DNA of 7,340 bases, taken from positions 1 through 7,340 of the forward strand of contig JACGMN010000027.1 of assembly GCA_014061035.1 (NCBI GenBank), read 5' to 3'. This DNA comes from Candidatus Methanophagales archaeon. GTDB taxonomy: Archaea > Halobacteriota > Syntropharchaeia > Alkanophagales > Methanospirareceae. Of the stretch, positions 1 to 5,681 are shown in pieces. The notes beneath the pieces are model-generated. The model was not told the origin of the DNA and made no database searches. It saw only the letters and a list, made by a program, of their open reading frames with translations. Made by a program: the position numbers and the translations under genes. Position 1 is the stretch's first letter; each line of letters starts with the position of its first letter.

Positions 1-131
1 GTTGCATTTGTAAGAGAGATGTGAACAGGTTCAAAGTTCCGGGGTTCACCTGTCTGCGTGCGGACACGCACAGGCAGGCGGTTCACGGTTAGAAAACGAT
101 GACCATAAACCCGTATTTAGAAAGACCACTT
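1..131. other. Non-coding left flank with small inverted repeats
   Basis: No convincing gene is seen here. The stretch lies 3' of the minus-strand glycosyltransferase. It contains a hairpin at about 49-74: CCTG, two unpaired bases, TGCGTG, loop CGGA, then CACGCA and CAGG. It also holds short repeats of GTTCAC at 44-49 and 81-86, with the inverse GTGAAC at 21-26. One plus-strand frame is open from base 3 to a TAG at 90-92. Its 29 residues match nothing I recognise, so the tail of a gene entering from the left cannot be excluded but is not supported. Confidence 0.4.
49..74. repeat. Imperfect GC-rich hairpin
   Basis: The core stem TGCGTG/CACGCA (six pairs, tetraloop CGGA) is extended by CCTG/CAGG across a two-base bulge. 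It lies about 60 bases beyond the stop codon of the minus-strand glycosyltransferase, so it could mark an mRNA 3' end. No T-run follows it on either strand, so it is not called a terminator. It could equally be a REP-like palindrome. Confidence 0.35.
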
Positions 132-1400
132 TCAGCTCTTGCTTTGCCTTTTTTCTGTAAGCACCTGCTCCAATTTCTCAGCGGCACGCTTGTGGTCGAA
201 TTTCTTCGATAATAAAAAAGCATTATTACCAATCTTTTTCCTTAGTTCGATATCCTTCAAGAGCATAATCACATACTCGGAAAAAACGTCATAATCATCA
301 GTCACGAACATATCTTCTCCATGCGTAGGATTTATACCAAAGGTAGCCAGTCGAGTAGCTACTGCAGGTAACCCGCAAGCCATAGCTTCTAAGAGCTTAC
401 CCCTGCAACCCGTGCCCAATTCAACCGGTACTACAAAGACGTCGCTATTCCAGTAAACTCGTCGTACGTCCTCGTCACTCCCGCCTTCATCTACGATCAC
501 ATTCTCACTTCTTAAATCCAGGAGTTCCTGCGGTGGATTGAACCCAATCACATAAAATTTTGCTTCCGGAACTTCCTTCTGGATTTTATTCCAGCAGTGG
601 CTGATAAAATTTTTTACCGCATCCACATTGGGATAATGCTGAAAGTTGCCCAGATAAAGAATATTACTACTATCCACTGACTTCTTCTCTGATCGCGTAT
701 AAAATGCCGTGTCAACTCCATGAGGCACTACTCTGATCTTGTTCTTCAATCCCGGGGCATAGTCTATCAAAATATTGCTATCCTCTTTGGTCAAAGTTAA
801 AATTCTATCAGCAGCGTCATACATCTTAAACTCGTAATTAAATAGCTCTTTTATCGTATCTTCGCTAATATTCTCTCCTTTTGCCGCCCTTTGTTCAAAC
901 GCTCTCGTATAACATTCGTGTACTGAAATCACAGTCATGGTATCAGCAGGGATAAAGCTTCGATTTGCTTCTATGTACTGTCCCATCATCGAATATTCAG
1001 CAATAACCGCATCAAAATGCTCCTTCTTCAAAGCTGACTTCAATGCATCTTCAATCCCTTCATCGTAACTACCGTCTCCGCTTAGAAAGACCATGGGTCT
1101 ATTCAATCTCCTCTGAACTGTCTTTACTTCATCACGATCTCGTTCTCGTGCCATGACAGAATCAACTCTGATGATCTCCTCGCAGAATGGCTCAAGGCTT
1201 TTATCCGCCCAGTCTGCCTCGGTATAAGCAGGTGCAATTAGGGTTATCTTGTGCCCCATCAAATATAAGTTCCGTATTCTATGATAGATGAGGATCGGTC
1301 CACCTATGACGTCTGCGCGGGGAAGGAGCTTAGGAAGGAAGAGTATGCTCATAGCGTTATTTTTCGGATTTATTTTGACGGAAATTTCGCTTTCGCTCAT
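132..1400 (-). CDS. GT-B fold glycosyltransferase (GT4-like)
   Basis: Probable cytosolic or membrane-associated transferase that moves a sugar from a nucleotide-sugar to a glycan or lipid acceptor; donor and acceptor cannot be read from the sequence. The protein has 422 residues, normal for a two-domain GT-B enzyme. The N-terminal acceptor domain begins at about 33-57 with GGPILIYHRIRNLYLMGHKI. The linker carries VVPHGVD (224-230). The C-terminal donor domain starts with ILYLGNFQHYPNVDAV (247-262) and contains GCRGKLLEAMACGLPAVAT (331-349). Of the usual E-x7-E pair only the second Glu (338) is present and the first is Thr330, as in some GT4-like subfamilies. Start chosen at 1400 because this ATG overlaps the aIF2-gamma stop (ATGA), giving a translationally coupled pair. 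A longer frame to 1481 runs inside aIF2-gamma and adds nothing recognisable. An internal ATG at 1352, just before SILFLPKLLP, is an alternative start. Confidence 0.85.
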   Translation of the reverse strand: MSESEISVKINPKNNAMSILFLPKLLPRADVIGGPILIYHRIRNLYLMGHKITLIAPAYTEADWADKSLEPFCEEIIRVDSVMARERDRDEVKTVQRRLNRPMVFLSGDGSYDEGIEDALKSALKKEHFDAVIAEYSMMGQYIEANRSFIPADTMTVISVHECYTRAFEQRAAKGENISEDTIKELFNYEFKMYDAADRILTLTKEDSNILIDYAPGLKNKIRVVPHGVDTAFYTRSEKKSVDSSNILYLGNFQHYPNVDAVKNFISHCWNKIQKEVPEAKFYVIGFNPPQELLDLRSENVIVDEGGSDEDVRRVYWNSDVFVVPVELGTGCRGKLLEAMACGLPAVATRLATFGINPTHGEDMFVTDDYDVFSEYVIMLLKDIELRKKIGNNAFLLSKKFDHKRAAEKLEQVLTEKRQSKS

Positions 1401-2593
1401 TTTATAATGCCTACTCCGATCAAGCGCCAACTCTCCTTTATCTTTCGCCCAATCGCCACGCGTGAGCCTTTTTCTGCACATATTTGTCTGCTCAGTCTCA
1501 CATCAATAGTCTTCTTCGTCACACGCTTCACCTCCCCTATCGTGATCGCAGTTCCGGCACTTAGCATGATATACTCACCCACTTTTATCGCTGGCACGTC
1601 CACCGCTTTTGCCATCCCAACAGTACGTTTGAATAGCTGAAATTCTATTGTAAGCTTCTCCCAGACTGGAGGTAGCGAGCCAGGCTTCCCTGCACATTGA
1701 CCAACTAAAGAATCCTCTTTCGTCATGCTCGGCTCCAATTTCGTGCCAATACCTATCAGTCCACCAGGAGTCACCTCCTCTACATGCGCTCCACCGACAA
1801 TTATTGACGCTATCTCTGTCTCTATAGGACTCCATTTTGTCCTACCTCTGGTCATCACCGCTCTTCCCGGTCTTATCTCTAACTTATCACCAACCTTCAG
1901 CCGTCCCTTGAGCAGAGAACCACCGATTACCCCTCCTTTCAAATCACGAATAGGTGTTCCCGGTTTATTTACATCGAAGGAACGTGCAATGTACATCCTC
2001 GCGGTTTCATCAGAGTAACGCTGCGGTGTGGGTATTGTTTTCTCGATGCTCTGTATCAATACATCTATATTAACAGACTGCTGCGCGGATATAGGCACGA
2101 TCGGCGAACCTTCCGCGATTGTCCCCTTAACAAACTCCAGTATCTGTTTATAATGCTCTATCGCTTCCTCGCGTGAGACGAGGTCTATTTTGTTCTGTGC
2201 GATCACGATTTTATCTATACCAATTATGTTAAGTGCCATCAGATGCTCTTCCGTCTGTGGCTGTGGACATGGCTCAGAAGCCGCAATGAGAAGAACCGCA
2301 CCGTCCATTATCGCAGCACCGCTAAGCATCGTTGCCATTAACGCTTCGTGCCCAGGCGAGTCGACAAATGAAACCGTTCGCAGCTCCTCTGTCCTTGTCT
2401 TACATCGGCTGCAGATTTCGTCTACAGTGTAACAATCTGGTTCATCACAGACCGGGCATCTCCTGAAAGCAGCATCCGCATATCCAAGCCGTATAGAAAT
2501 GCCTCTCTTTATCTCTTCACTGTGCCTGTCTGTCCATTCGCCAGATAGAGCGTCTACCAATGTCGTTTTGCCATGATCTACATGCCCGATCAT
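1397..2593 (-). CDS. eif2g: Translation initiation factor 2 subunit gamma (aIF2-gamma)
   Basis: GTPase core of archaeal IF2, which delivers initiator Met-tRNA to the small ribosomal subunit as a trimer with aIF2-alpha and -beta. From the first ATG it has 398 residues. G1 is GHVDHGKT (3-10), the switch I region follows KRGISIRLGYAD (30-40), G3 is DSPGH (78-82), G4 is NKID (134-137) and G5 is SAQ (169-171). A zinc knuckle lies between switch I and G3 (Cys46, 49, 61, 64). The beta-barrel domains II and III follow and the C-terminus is complete. The coordinates use the first ATG, but homology clearly continues upstream in frame as KPSLNIG, completing the first beta strand, with a G-rich SD-like stretch at 2624-2633. 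No ATG, GTG or TTG occurs between 2593 and the in-frame TGA at 2678-2680, so the true start is probably non-canonical near 2618-2629. Its partner downstream is a glycosyltransferase, unlike usual archaeal aIF2-gamma neighbours. Confidence 0.97.
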   Translation of the reverse strand: MIGHVDHGKTTLVDALSGEWTDRHSEEIKRGISIRLGYADAAFRRCPVCDEPDCYTVDEICSRCKTRTEELRTVSFVDSPGHEALMATMLSGAAIMDGAVLLIAASEPCPQPQTEEHLMALNIIGIDKIVIAQNKIDLVSREEAIEHYKQILEFVKGTIAEGSPIVPISAQQSVNIDVLIQSIEKTIPTPQRYSDETARMYIARSFDVNKPGTPIRDLKGGVIGGSLLKGRLKVGDKLEIRPGRAVMTRGRTKWSPIETEIASIIVGGAHVEEVTPGGLIGIGTKLEPSMTKEDSLVGQCAGKPGSLPPVWEKLTIEFQLFKRTVGMAKAVDVPAIKVGEYIMLSAGTAITIGEVKRVTKKTIDVRLSRQICAEKGSRVAIGRKIKESWRLIGVGIIK

Positions 2594-2623
2594 TCCTATA
2601 TTCAGAGATGGCTTCGTCGTTTT

Positions 2624-2633
2624 GATTACCCCC
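2624..2633 (-). promoter_or_regulatory. Candidate Shine-Dalgarno of aIF2-gamma
   Basis: On the minus strand this reads GGGGGTAATC, close to the GGAGGTGATC complementary to the 16S rRNA 3' end. It lies about 30 bases before the first ATG, too far for that codon. It would suit a start at a non-canonical codon a few bases downstream (for example one of the ACG codons from 2620). This supports a longer N-terminus but does not identify the start codon. Confidence 0.4.
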
Positions 2634-2648
2634 GGTCTTAATTTTGCT

Positions 2649-2672
2649 GAATGTGAATGTGAATGCGAATGC
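2649..2672 (+). repeat. Hexanucleotide tandem array, four units
   Basis: Four consecutive units GAATGT, GAATGT, GAATGC, GAATGC. On the minus strand the array is in frame with aIF2-gamma and would read as alternating His-Ser (CAT TCA). On the plus strand it reads Asn-Val/Asn-Ala. It has the same six-base period as the low-complexity insertions inside neighbouring genes. It sits in the 5' leader of aIF2-gamma, or in an unrecognised N-terminal extension. Confidence 0.85.
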
Positions 2673-2685
2673 GTTGCTCACTAAC

Positions 2686-2715
2686 ATTCTATTCTATTCT
2701 ATTCTATTCTATTCT
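2686..2715 (+). repeat. Pentanucleotide microsatellite (ATTCT)6
   Basis: Six perfect copies of ATTCT, followed by an imperfect one (ATTTT), in the divergent gap between aIF2-gamma and the acyl-CoA dehydrogenase. On the plus strand it happens to lie in an open frame with the dehydrogenase, encoding repeats of ILFYS; this is judged non-coding because the homologous protein begins at 2773. Such arrays can change length by slippage, so spacing between the divergent promoters could vary between cells. Confidence 0.95.
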
Positions 2716-2742
2716 ATTTTACATTCTTACATTCTCTTTCTT

Positions 2743-2772
2743 CTTATTAATTTAATAAATAGAATAAATAAA
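2743..2772. promoter_or_regulatory. AT-rich divergent promoter region
   Basis: Almost pure A/T sequence directly before the acyl-CoA dehydrogenase ATG, with TATA-like cores (TTATTAAT and TTTAATAA) about 15-30 bases upstream. No Shine-Dalgarno precedes the ATG. This fits a leaderless or very short-leader archaeal transcript for the dehydrogenase. The same tract read on the minus strand (TTTATTTA, TTAAATTAAT) could drive aIF2-gamma with a leader of roughly 100-150 bases. Assignment is by composition and position only. Confidence 0.4.
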
Positions 2773-3963
2773 ATGGAATTTGAACTAAACGCGTTTGATA
2801 AGGCGGTTCAGAGTAGGGCGAGAACATTTGCAGAGAATGAAGTACTGCCACGAGCTGCGGATATAGACCGGAAAGGGAAGTTTCCGGCGGAGATAGTGAA
2901 GAGAATGGCAGAGCTAAAATTCTTTGGACTACCTTTTCCGGAGAGATACGGTGGTTGTGATGTAAATGGGAATGGAAGACTTTTGAGCTTCGTAGTCATG
3001 GTAGAGGAGCTTTCGCTGGCAAGTGCAAGCATTGGGTGTTTGTGTGCAGCCGGACTTATCAGCGCCTTTCCTCTTCTATATGCCGGTTCAGATGCGCAGA
3101 AGGAGAAATATCTCAAACCGCTCTGTAAAGGCGCCAAATTAGGTGCTTTTGCATTAACAGAGCCTACTGCCGGGTCTGATCTGCTCGCTATTGAGACCAC
3201 AGCGGCTCGTGACGATGGCTCCGATGACGGTGAGAACGACTGTGAAAGTAAAAGTAAAAGTCAATACATCTTAAACGGGAGAAAGGCGTATATCACGAAT
3301 ACCGCTATCGCAGACATCTACGTGGTTCTTGCATATACAGATCGGAGCAAAAAGAGGAAAGGGCTGAGTACTTTTATTATAGAAAAAGGGAGAAAGGGAT
3401 TGTCATTTGCTAACCTCAGAGACCTGCTGGGTATGCGCGGTTGCAGTGTTGGAGACTTAATCTTCACGGATTGTAGAGTTCCGGCAGAGAACCTGCTTGG
3501 CATTGAGGGCGACGGATTGCGAATCGCACTGGCGACTCTGGACCGTGATAGAATAGCAATGGGCAGCATTGGAGTCGGTATCGCACAGGCATGCCTTGAC
3601 ATTTCCAGAAAGTATGCCTTAGAGCGAAAGCAGTTCTCGCAGCCGATCGCTAATTTCCAGGCGGTACAGTTCATGCTTGCAGATATGGCTGTAGAGGTAG
3701 AAGCAGCACGGTTACTCACGTACAAGGCTGCTTATCTCGCAGATAAAGGCGAGAGATTTACTAAAGAAGCCTCGATAGCTAAGCTTTATTCCTCTGAGGT
3801 TGCGTTGCGAGCCGCTACAAACGCAGTGCAGATACATGGCGGATACGGGTGCACGAAGGAATGCCCAGCAGAGCGGTATTTCAGGGATGCAAAGGTACTC
3901 AGTATTGCTGTCGGTACTTCAGAGATACAGAGAATGGTAATAGCACGAGAAGAATTGAGGTGA
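2773..3963 (+). CDS. Acyl-CoA dehydrogenase, FAD-dependent
   Basis: Acyl-CoA dehydrogenase family protein of 396 residues. The family makes the 2,3-double bond in acyl-CoA and passes electrons to an electron-transfer flavoprotein. The N-terminal helical domain is followed by the flavin/substrate motif FALTEPTAGSD (126-136), the middle beta domain (YILNGRKAYITN from 165), the C-terminal helical domain, and QIHGGYGCTKECPAERYFRDAK then GTSEIQR near the end. Two oddities: the catalytic Glu expected just before GTSEIQR (IYEGT in typical members) is Val380 (IAVGT), and Asp259 in LDRDRIAMG falls at the alternative base position that is Glu in isovaleryl-CoA dehydrogenase. A low-complexity insert at about 148-164 (Asp/Gly/Ser/Lys rich) splits a normally short loop. 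Start chosen at 2773 because MEFELNAFDKAV matches the family N-terminus and upstream codons are only microsatellite. Substrate cannot be inferred. It is transcribed just ahead of aroC. Confidence 0.93.
   Translation: MEFELNAFDKAVQSRARTFAENEVLPRAADIDRKGKFPAEIVKRMAELKFFGLPFPERYGGCDVNGNGRLLSFVVMVEELSLASASIGCLCAAGLISAFPLLYAGSDAQKEKYLKPLCKGAKLGAFALTEPTAGSDLLAIETTAARDDGSDDGENDCESKSKSQYILNGRKAYITNTAIADIYVVLAYTDRSKKRKGLSTFIIEKGRKGLSFANLRDLLGMRGCSVGDLIFTDCRVPAENLLGIEGDGLRIALATLDRDRIAMGSIGVGIAQACLDISRKYALERKQFSQPIANFQAVQFMLADMAVEVEAARLLTYKAAYLADKGERFTKEASIAKLYSSEVALRAATNAVQIHGGYGCTKECPAERYFRDAKVLSIAVGTSEIQRMVIAREELR
3244..3261 (+). repeat. In-frame hexamer array in acyl-CoA dehydrogenase
   Basis: Units GAAAGT, AAAAGT, AAAAGT encode Glu-Ser, Lys-Ser, Lys-Ser. 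They form the end of a longer insert (about 3214-3264, residues 148-164) whose first half is rich in Asp and Gly. Typical family members have only a few residues between the FAD motif strand and the YxLNGxKxxITN strand. Confidence 0.75.
3957..3963 (+). promoter_or_regulatory. Shine-Dalgarno of aroC
   Basis: GAGGTGA, a perfect match to the archaeal anti-SD, ends on the TGA stop codon of the acyl-CoA dehydrogenase and lies 10 bases before the aroC ATG. It fixes the aroC start and shows the two genes are very probably translated from one mRNA. Confidence 0.85.
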
Positions 3964-3973
3964 AGTAAATAAT

Positions 3974-5089
3974 ATGGCAGGTAGTTCGTTTGGAAAGATA
4001 TTCCGCGTGACGACGTGGGGTGAGTCGCATGGAGAAGCAATGGGTGTGGTTGTGGATGGCTGCCCCGCAATGCTTGAGCTCTCAGAAGCAGATATACAGT
4101 ACGAGCTGGACAGAAGGAGACCGGGTGTAAGCGAAATAACGACAGAAAGGAATGAGGCAGACGTGGTGAAGATACTGTCAGGCGTCTTTGAATCGAGGAC
4201 GCTTGGGACTCCTATCTCTATGCTCATCTGGAATAGAGACGTAGATTCGAGCCCGTACGAACCTCTAAAAGATATTGCGCGGCCCGGTCAAGCAGATTTC
4301 TCCTACCAGCAGAAGTACGGGATAAGAGACTACCGGGGCGGTGGAAGAGCGTCCGGACGCGAGACCGTTGCCCGTGTTGCTGCAGGTGCAATAGCAAAGA
4401 AAGTATTAGCTGGTCAGGATCAGGGTCAAAGTCAGAATCAGAACCATAATCATAATTGCGCGATAAGAATTGCAGGGCATGTTGTAGAGATAGGAGGGAT
4501 ACGAGCAAGAGAAATGCGAGTTTTGGAGATAATGAGAAATGCTGAGAGCAATGCAGTAAGGTGCGCAGATTTAAAAGCGGCGAAGCAAATGGAAAGATTA
4601 ATAAAAGAGATAAAGGAAGAGGGGGACAGTGTAGGTGGCATTGTAGAAGTAATTGCACTCGGTGTTCCCGCAGGCTTAGGTGAACCGGTCTTCGATAAGC
4701 TGGATGCAGAACTTGCAAAGGCTTTGATGAGTATCGGTGCAGTGAAAGGAGTGGAGATAGGCGTCGGTTTTGAGGCGGCGAAGCTGAAAGGAAGCGAGAT
4801 GAACGATGAATTTTATATAGATGCAGGAAAGATACGAATGCGAACGAACAACGCAGGCGGGCTTTTAGGCGGTATTTCAACCGGAGCGCCAATAATATGT
4901 AGAATAGCAGTGAAACCTACTCCTTCTATCTCAAAACCGCAGAGAAGCGTTGATATGCAGAAGATGGAAGACGTGGCGCTTGAAATAAAGGGCCGGCATG
5001 ACTCTTGTATATGCCCACGAATAGTTCCCGTGGCAGAGGCGATGGTTGCATTAGTATTAGTAGATCATTTGTATAGGTGTAAGGTTTGA
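3974..5089 (+). CDS. aroC: Chorismate synthase
   Basis: Last step of the shikimate pathway: anti-1,4-elimination of phosphate from EPSP to give chorismate, with reduced FMN as catalytic cofactor. The protein has 371 residues, typical length plus a small insert. Family motifs are all present: the N-terminal FGKIFRVTTWGESHG (6-20) with catalytic His19, YQQKYGIRDYRGGGRASGRET (from 111), GVPAGLGEPVFDKLDAELAKALMSI in the middle, NNAGGLLGGISTGAPI, and the C-terminal GRHDSCICPRIVPVAEAM. The RPGHAD motif, however, reads RPGQAD, so the second conserved catalytic histidine (His106 in the E. coli and Neurospora numbering) is Gln106, codon CAA at 4289-4291. Residues 147-161 (GQDQGQSQNQNHNHN) are a hexamer-repeat-encoded insertion between the ETVARVAAGAIAKK helix and the following strand. 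Reading frame is otherwise intact, so the gene is probably functional. Cotranscribed with the acyl-CoA dehydrogenase. Confidence 0.97.
   Translation: MAGSSFGKIFRVTTWGESHGEAMGVVVDGCPAMLELSEADIQYELDRRRPGVSEITTERNEADVVKILSGVFESRTLGTPISMLIWNRDVDSSPYEPLKDIARPGQADFSYQQKYGIRDYRGGGRASGRETVARVAAGAIAKKVLAGQDQGQSQNQNHNHNCAIRIAGHVVEIGGIRAREMRVLEIMRNAESNAVRCADLKAAKQMERLIKEIKEEGDSVGGIVEVIALGVPAGLGEPVFDKLDAELAKALMSIGAVKGVEIGVGFEAAKLKGSEMNDEFYIDAGKIRMRTNNAGGLLGGISTGAPIICRIAVKPTPSISKPQRSVDMQKMEDVALEIKGRHDSCICPRIVPVAEAMVALVLVDHLYRCKV
4412..4453 (+). repeat. In-frame degenerate hexamer array in aroC
   Basis: Seven consecutive six-base units: GGTCAG, GATCAG, GGTCAA, AGTCAG, AATCAG, AACCAT, AATCAT. They encode an alternating series with Gln or His in every second position. 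It lies where other chorismate synthases have a short loop, so it is an insertion that keeps frame. The units differ by point changes, so the array is not freshly expanded. Confidence 0.85.
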
Positions 5090-5160
5090 AGTGTTTGGCT
5101 TACGGAATACTCACAACTCACCCTTCACGACTCATACCTTCGTCGTAGCTAAACTAGTAA
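5090..5160. other. Convergent intergenic gap
   Basis: Seventy-one bases between the converging 3' ends of aroC and ribC. There is no gene. A weak five-pair inverted repeat (ACGAC at 5127-5131, GTCGT at 5142-5146) and T-rich sequence just after the ribC stop on the minus strand could help end transcription, but neither is a convincing terminator. Confidence 0.4.
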
Positions 5161-5670
5161 TTAAATTAAAGGACCTGCATCTTCAAATCCTTCGCGCTTT
5201 CCCGTTCCTGCTTCACGATCTATCGCATCTGGTTTGAAGAGCATTTTTATCACGTTCTGCGCGTGTTCTCGCGCACGGCGATCTGCAAGCCAGGCAAGCG
5301 CTTTCGGAGAACCTGCTTCTGCTTCCACGCCTGTCTCTATATCTTCCTCTACCCCTACCTCTATCTCGTCTTCGTGGACAAATACCTCTATGATGTGCGT
5401 AGAAGTGAGAAGCTGTACAGCTATAATCCCGAGTGAAGCTTCGTGAGCACATTGCTTGTCTATCTCCGCAGCTCCGGGCATACCTAATGCCATCACTATC
5501 TCGCACCCTCTCTCCTCGATCAGTTTCTTTGACGCTACCGGCAAATCCTTTATCCCCGGAACTGTGTACCGCTCTATCTTAACAGAGGCATTCTTCTTCA
5601 GCTCGTCTATCGCTGCAGCACCCATGTCGTATCGTGCAAAGGTTGTATCCGCAATGCCTACTTTTTTCAT
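5161..5670 (-). CDS. ribC: Riboflavin synthase, archaeal type
   Basis: Dismutates two 6,7-dimethyl-8-ribityllumazine molecules to riboflavin plus 5-amino-6-ribitylaminouracil. This is the archaeal enzyme, related in fold to lumazine synthase and not to the bacterial riboflavin synthase. Recognised from KKVGIADTTFARYDM (2-16), TVPGIKDLPVASKKL (36-50), IVMALGMPGAAE (58-69), CAHEASLG (74-81), HIIEVFVHEDE (92-102) and the C-terminal GFEDAGP. Length is 169 residues against roughly 153-156 in methanogen homologues. The excess is one acidic low-complexity stretch (about 103-121), inserted directly after the HEDE motif and before the conserved ALAWLADRRAREHAQNV helix. The start ATG at 5670 gives the family N-terminus. 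No SD is visible. A TAAATA box about 25-30 bases upstream, inside a 22-bp tandem duplication, suggests a leaderless or near-leaderless mRNA. It converges on aroC. Confidence 0.95.
   Translation of the reverse strand: MKKVGIADTTFARYDMGAAAIDELKKNASVKIERYTVPGIKDLPVASKKLIEERGCEIVMALGMPGAAEIDKQCAHEASLGIIAVQLLTSTHIIEVFVHEDEIEVGVEEDIETGVEAEAGSPKALAWLADRRAREHAQNVIKMLFKPDAIDREAGTGKREGFEDAGPLI
5314..5367 (-). repeat. In-frame degenerate hexamer array in ribC
   Basis: Nine six-base units on the coding strand, from GAGATA and GAGGTA through to GAAGCA, GAAGCA, encoding Glu/Gly/Asp alternating with Ile, Val or Ala. It accounts for the length excess of this RibC over methanogen homologues. It shares the two-codon period and loop location of the arrays in aroC and the nucleotidyltransferase-fold gene. 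Confidence 0.75.
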
Positions 5671-5681
5671 TCTATATAAAG

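Noticed and set aside
21..92. Possible tRNA, suggested by GGTTCAAAG and paired GC-rich stretches
   Set aside because: No cloverleaf can be built: acceptor, D and anticodon arms are not found at proper spacing.
1401..1481. Longer N-terminus for the glycosyltransferase beginning at 1481
   Set aside because: It lies within aIF2-gamma coding sequence and shows no glycosyltransferase homology; the ATGA-coupled start at 1400 is better.
1725..2018. Plus-strand open frame inside aIF2-gamma, and similar ones at 1281-1640 and 2190-2432
   Set aside because: They overlap a clearly conserved gene on the other strand and show no recognisable protein.
2644..2772. In-frame upstream extension of the acyl-CoA dehydrogenase (NVNVNANA, ILFYS repeats)
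   Set aside because: It is a translation of the hexamer and pentamer arrays plus AT-rich promoter DNA, and the family N-terminus matches from the ATG at 2773.
4412..4453. Frameshift or sequencing artefact in aroC at the repeat
   Set aside because: Frame is intact on both sides with conserved motifs, and comparable in-frame arrays occur in three other genes.
4224..4892. 222-codon open frame antisense to aroC
   Set aside because: Rich in Leu, Arg, Ser and His as expected for an antisense shadow of a strongly conserved gene, with no domain.
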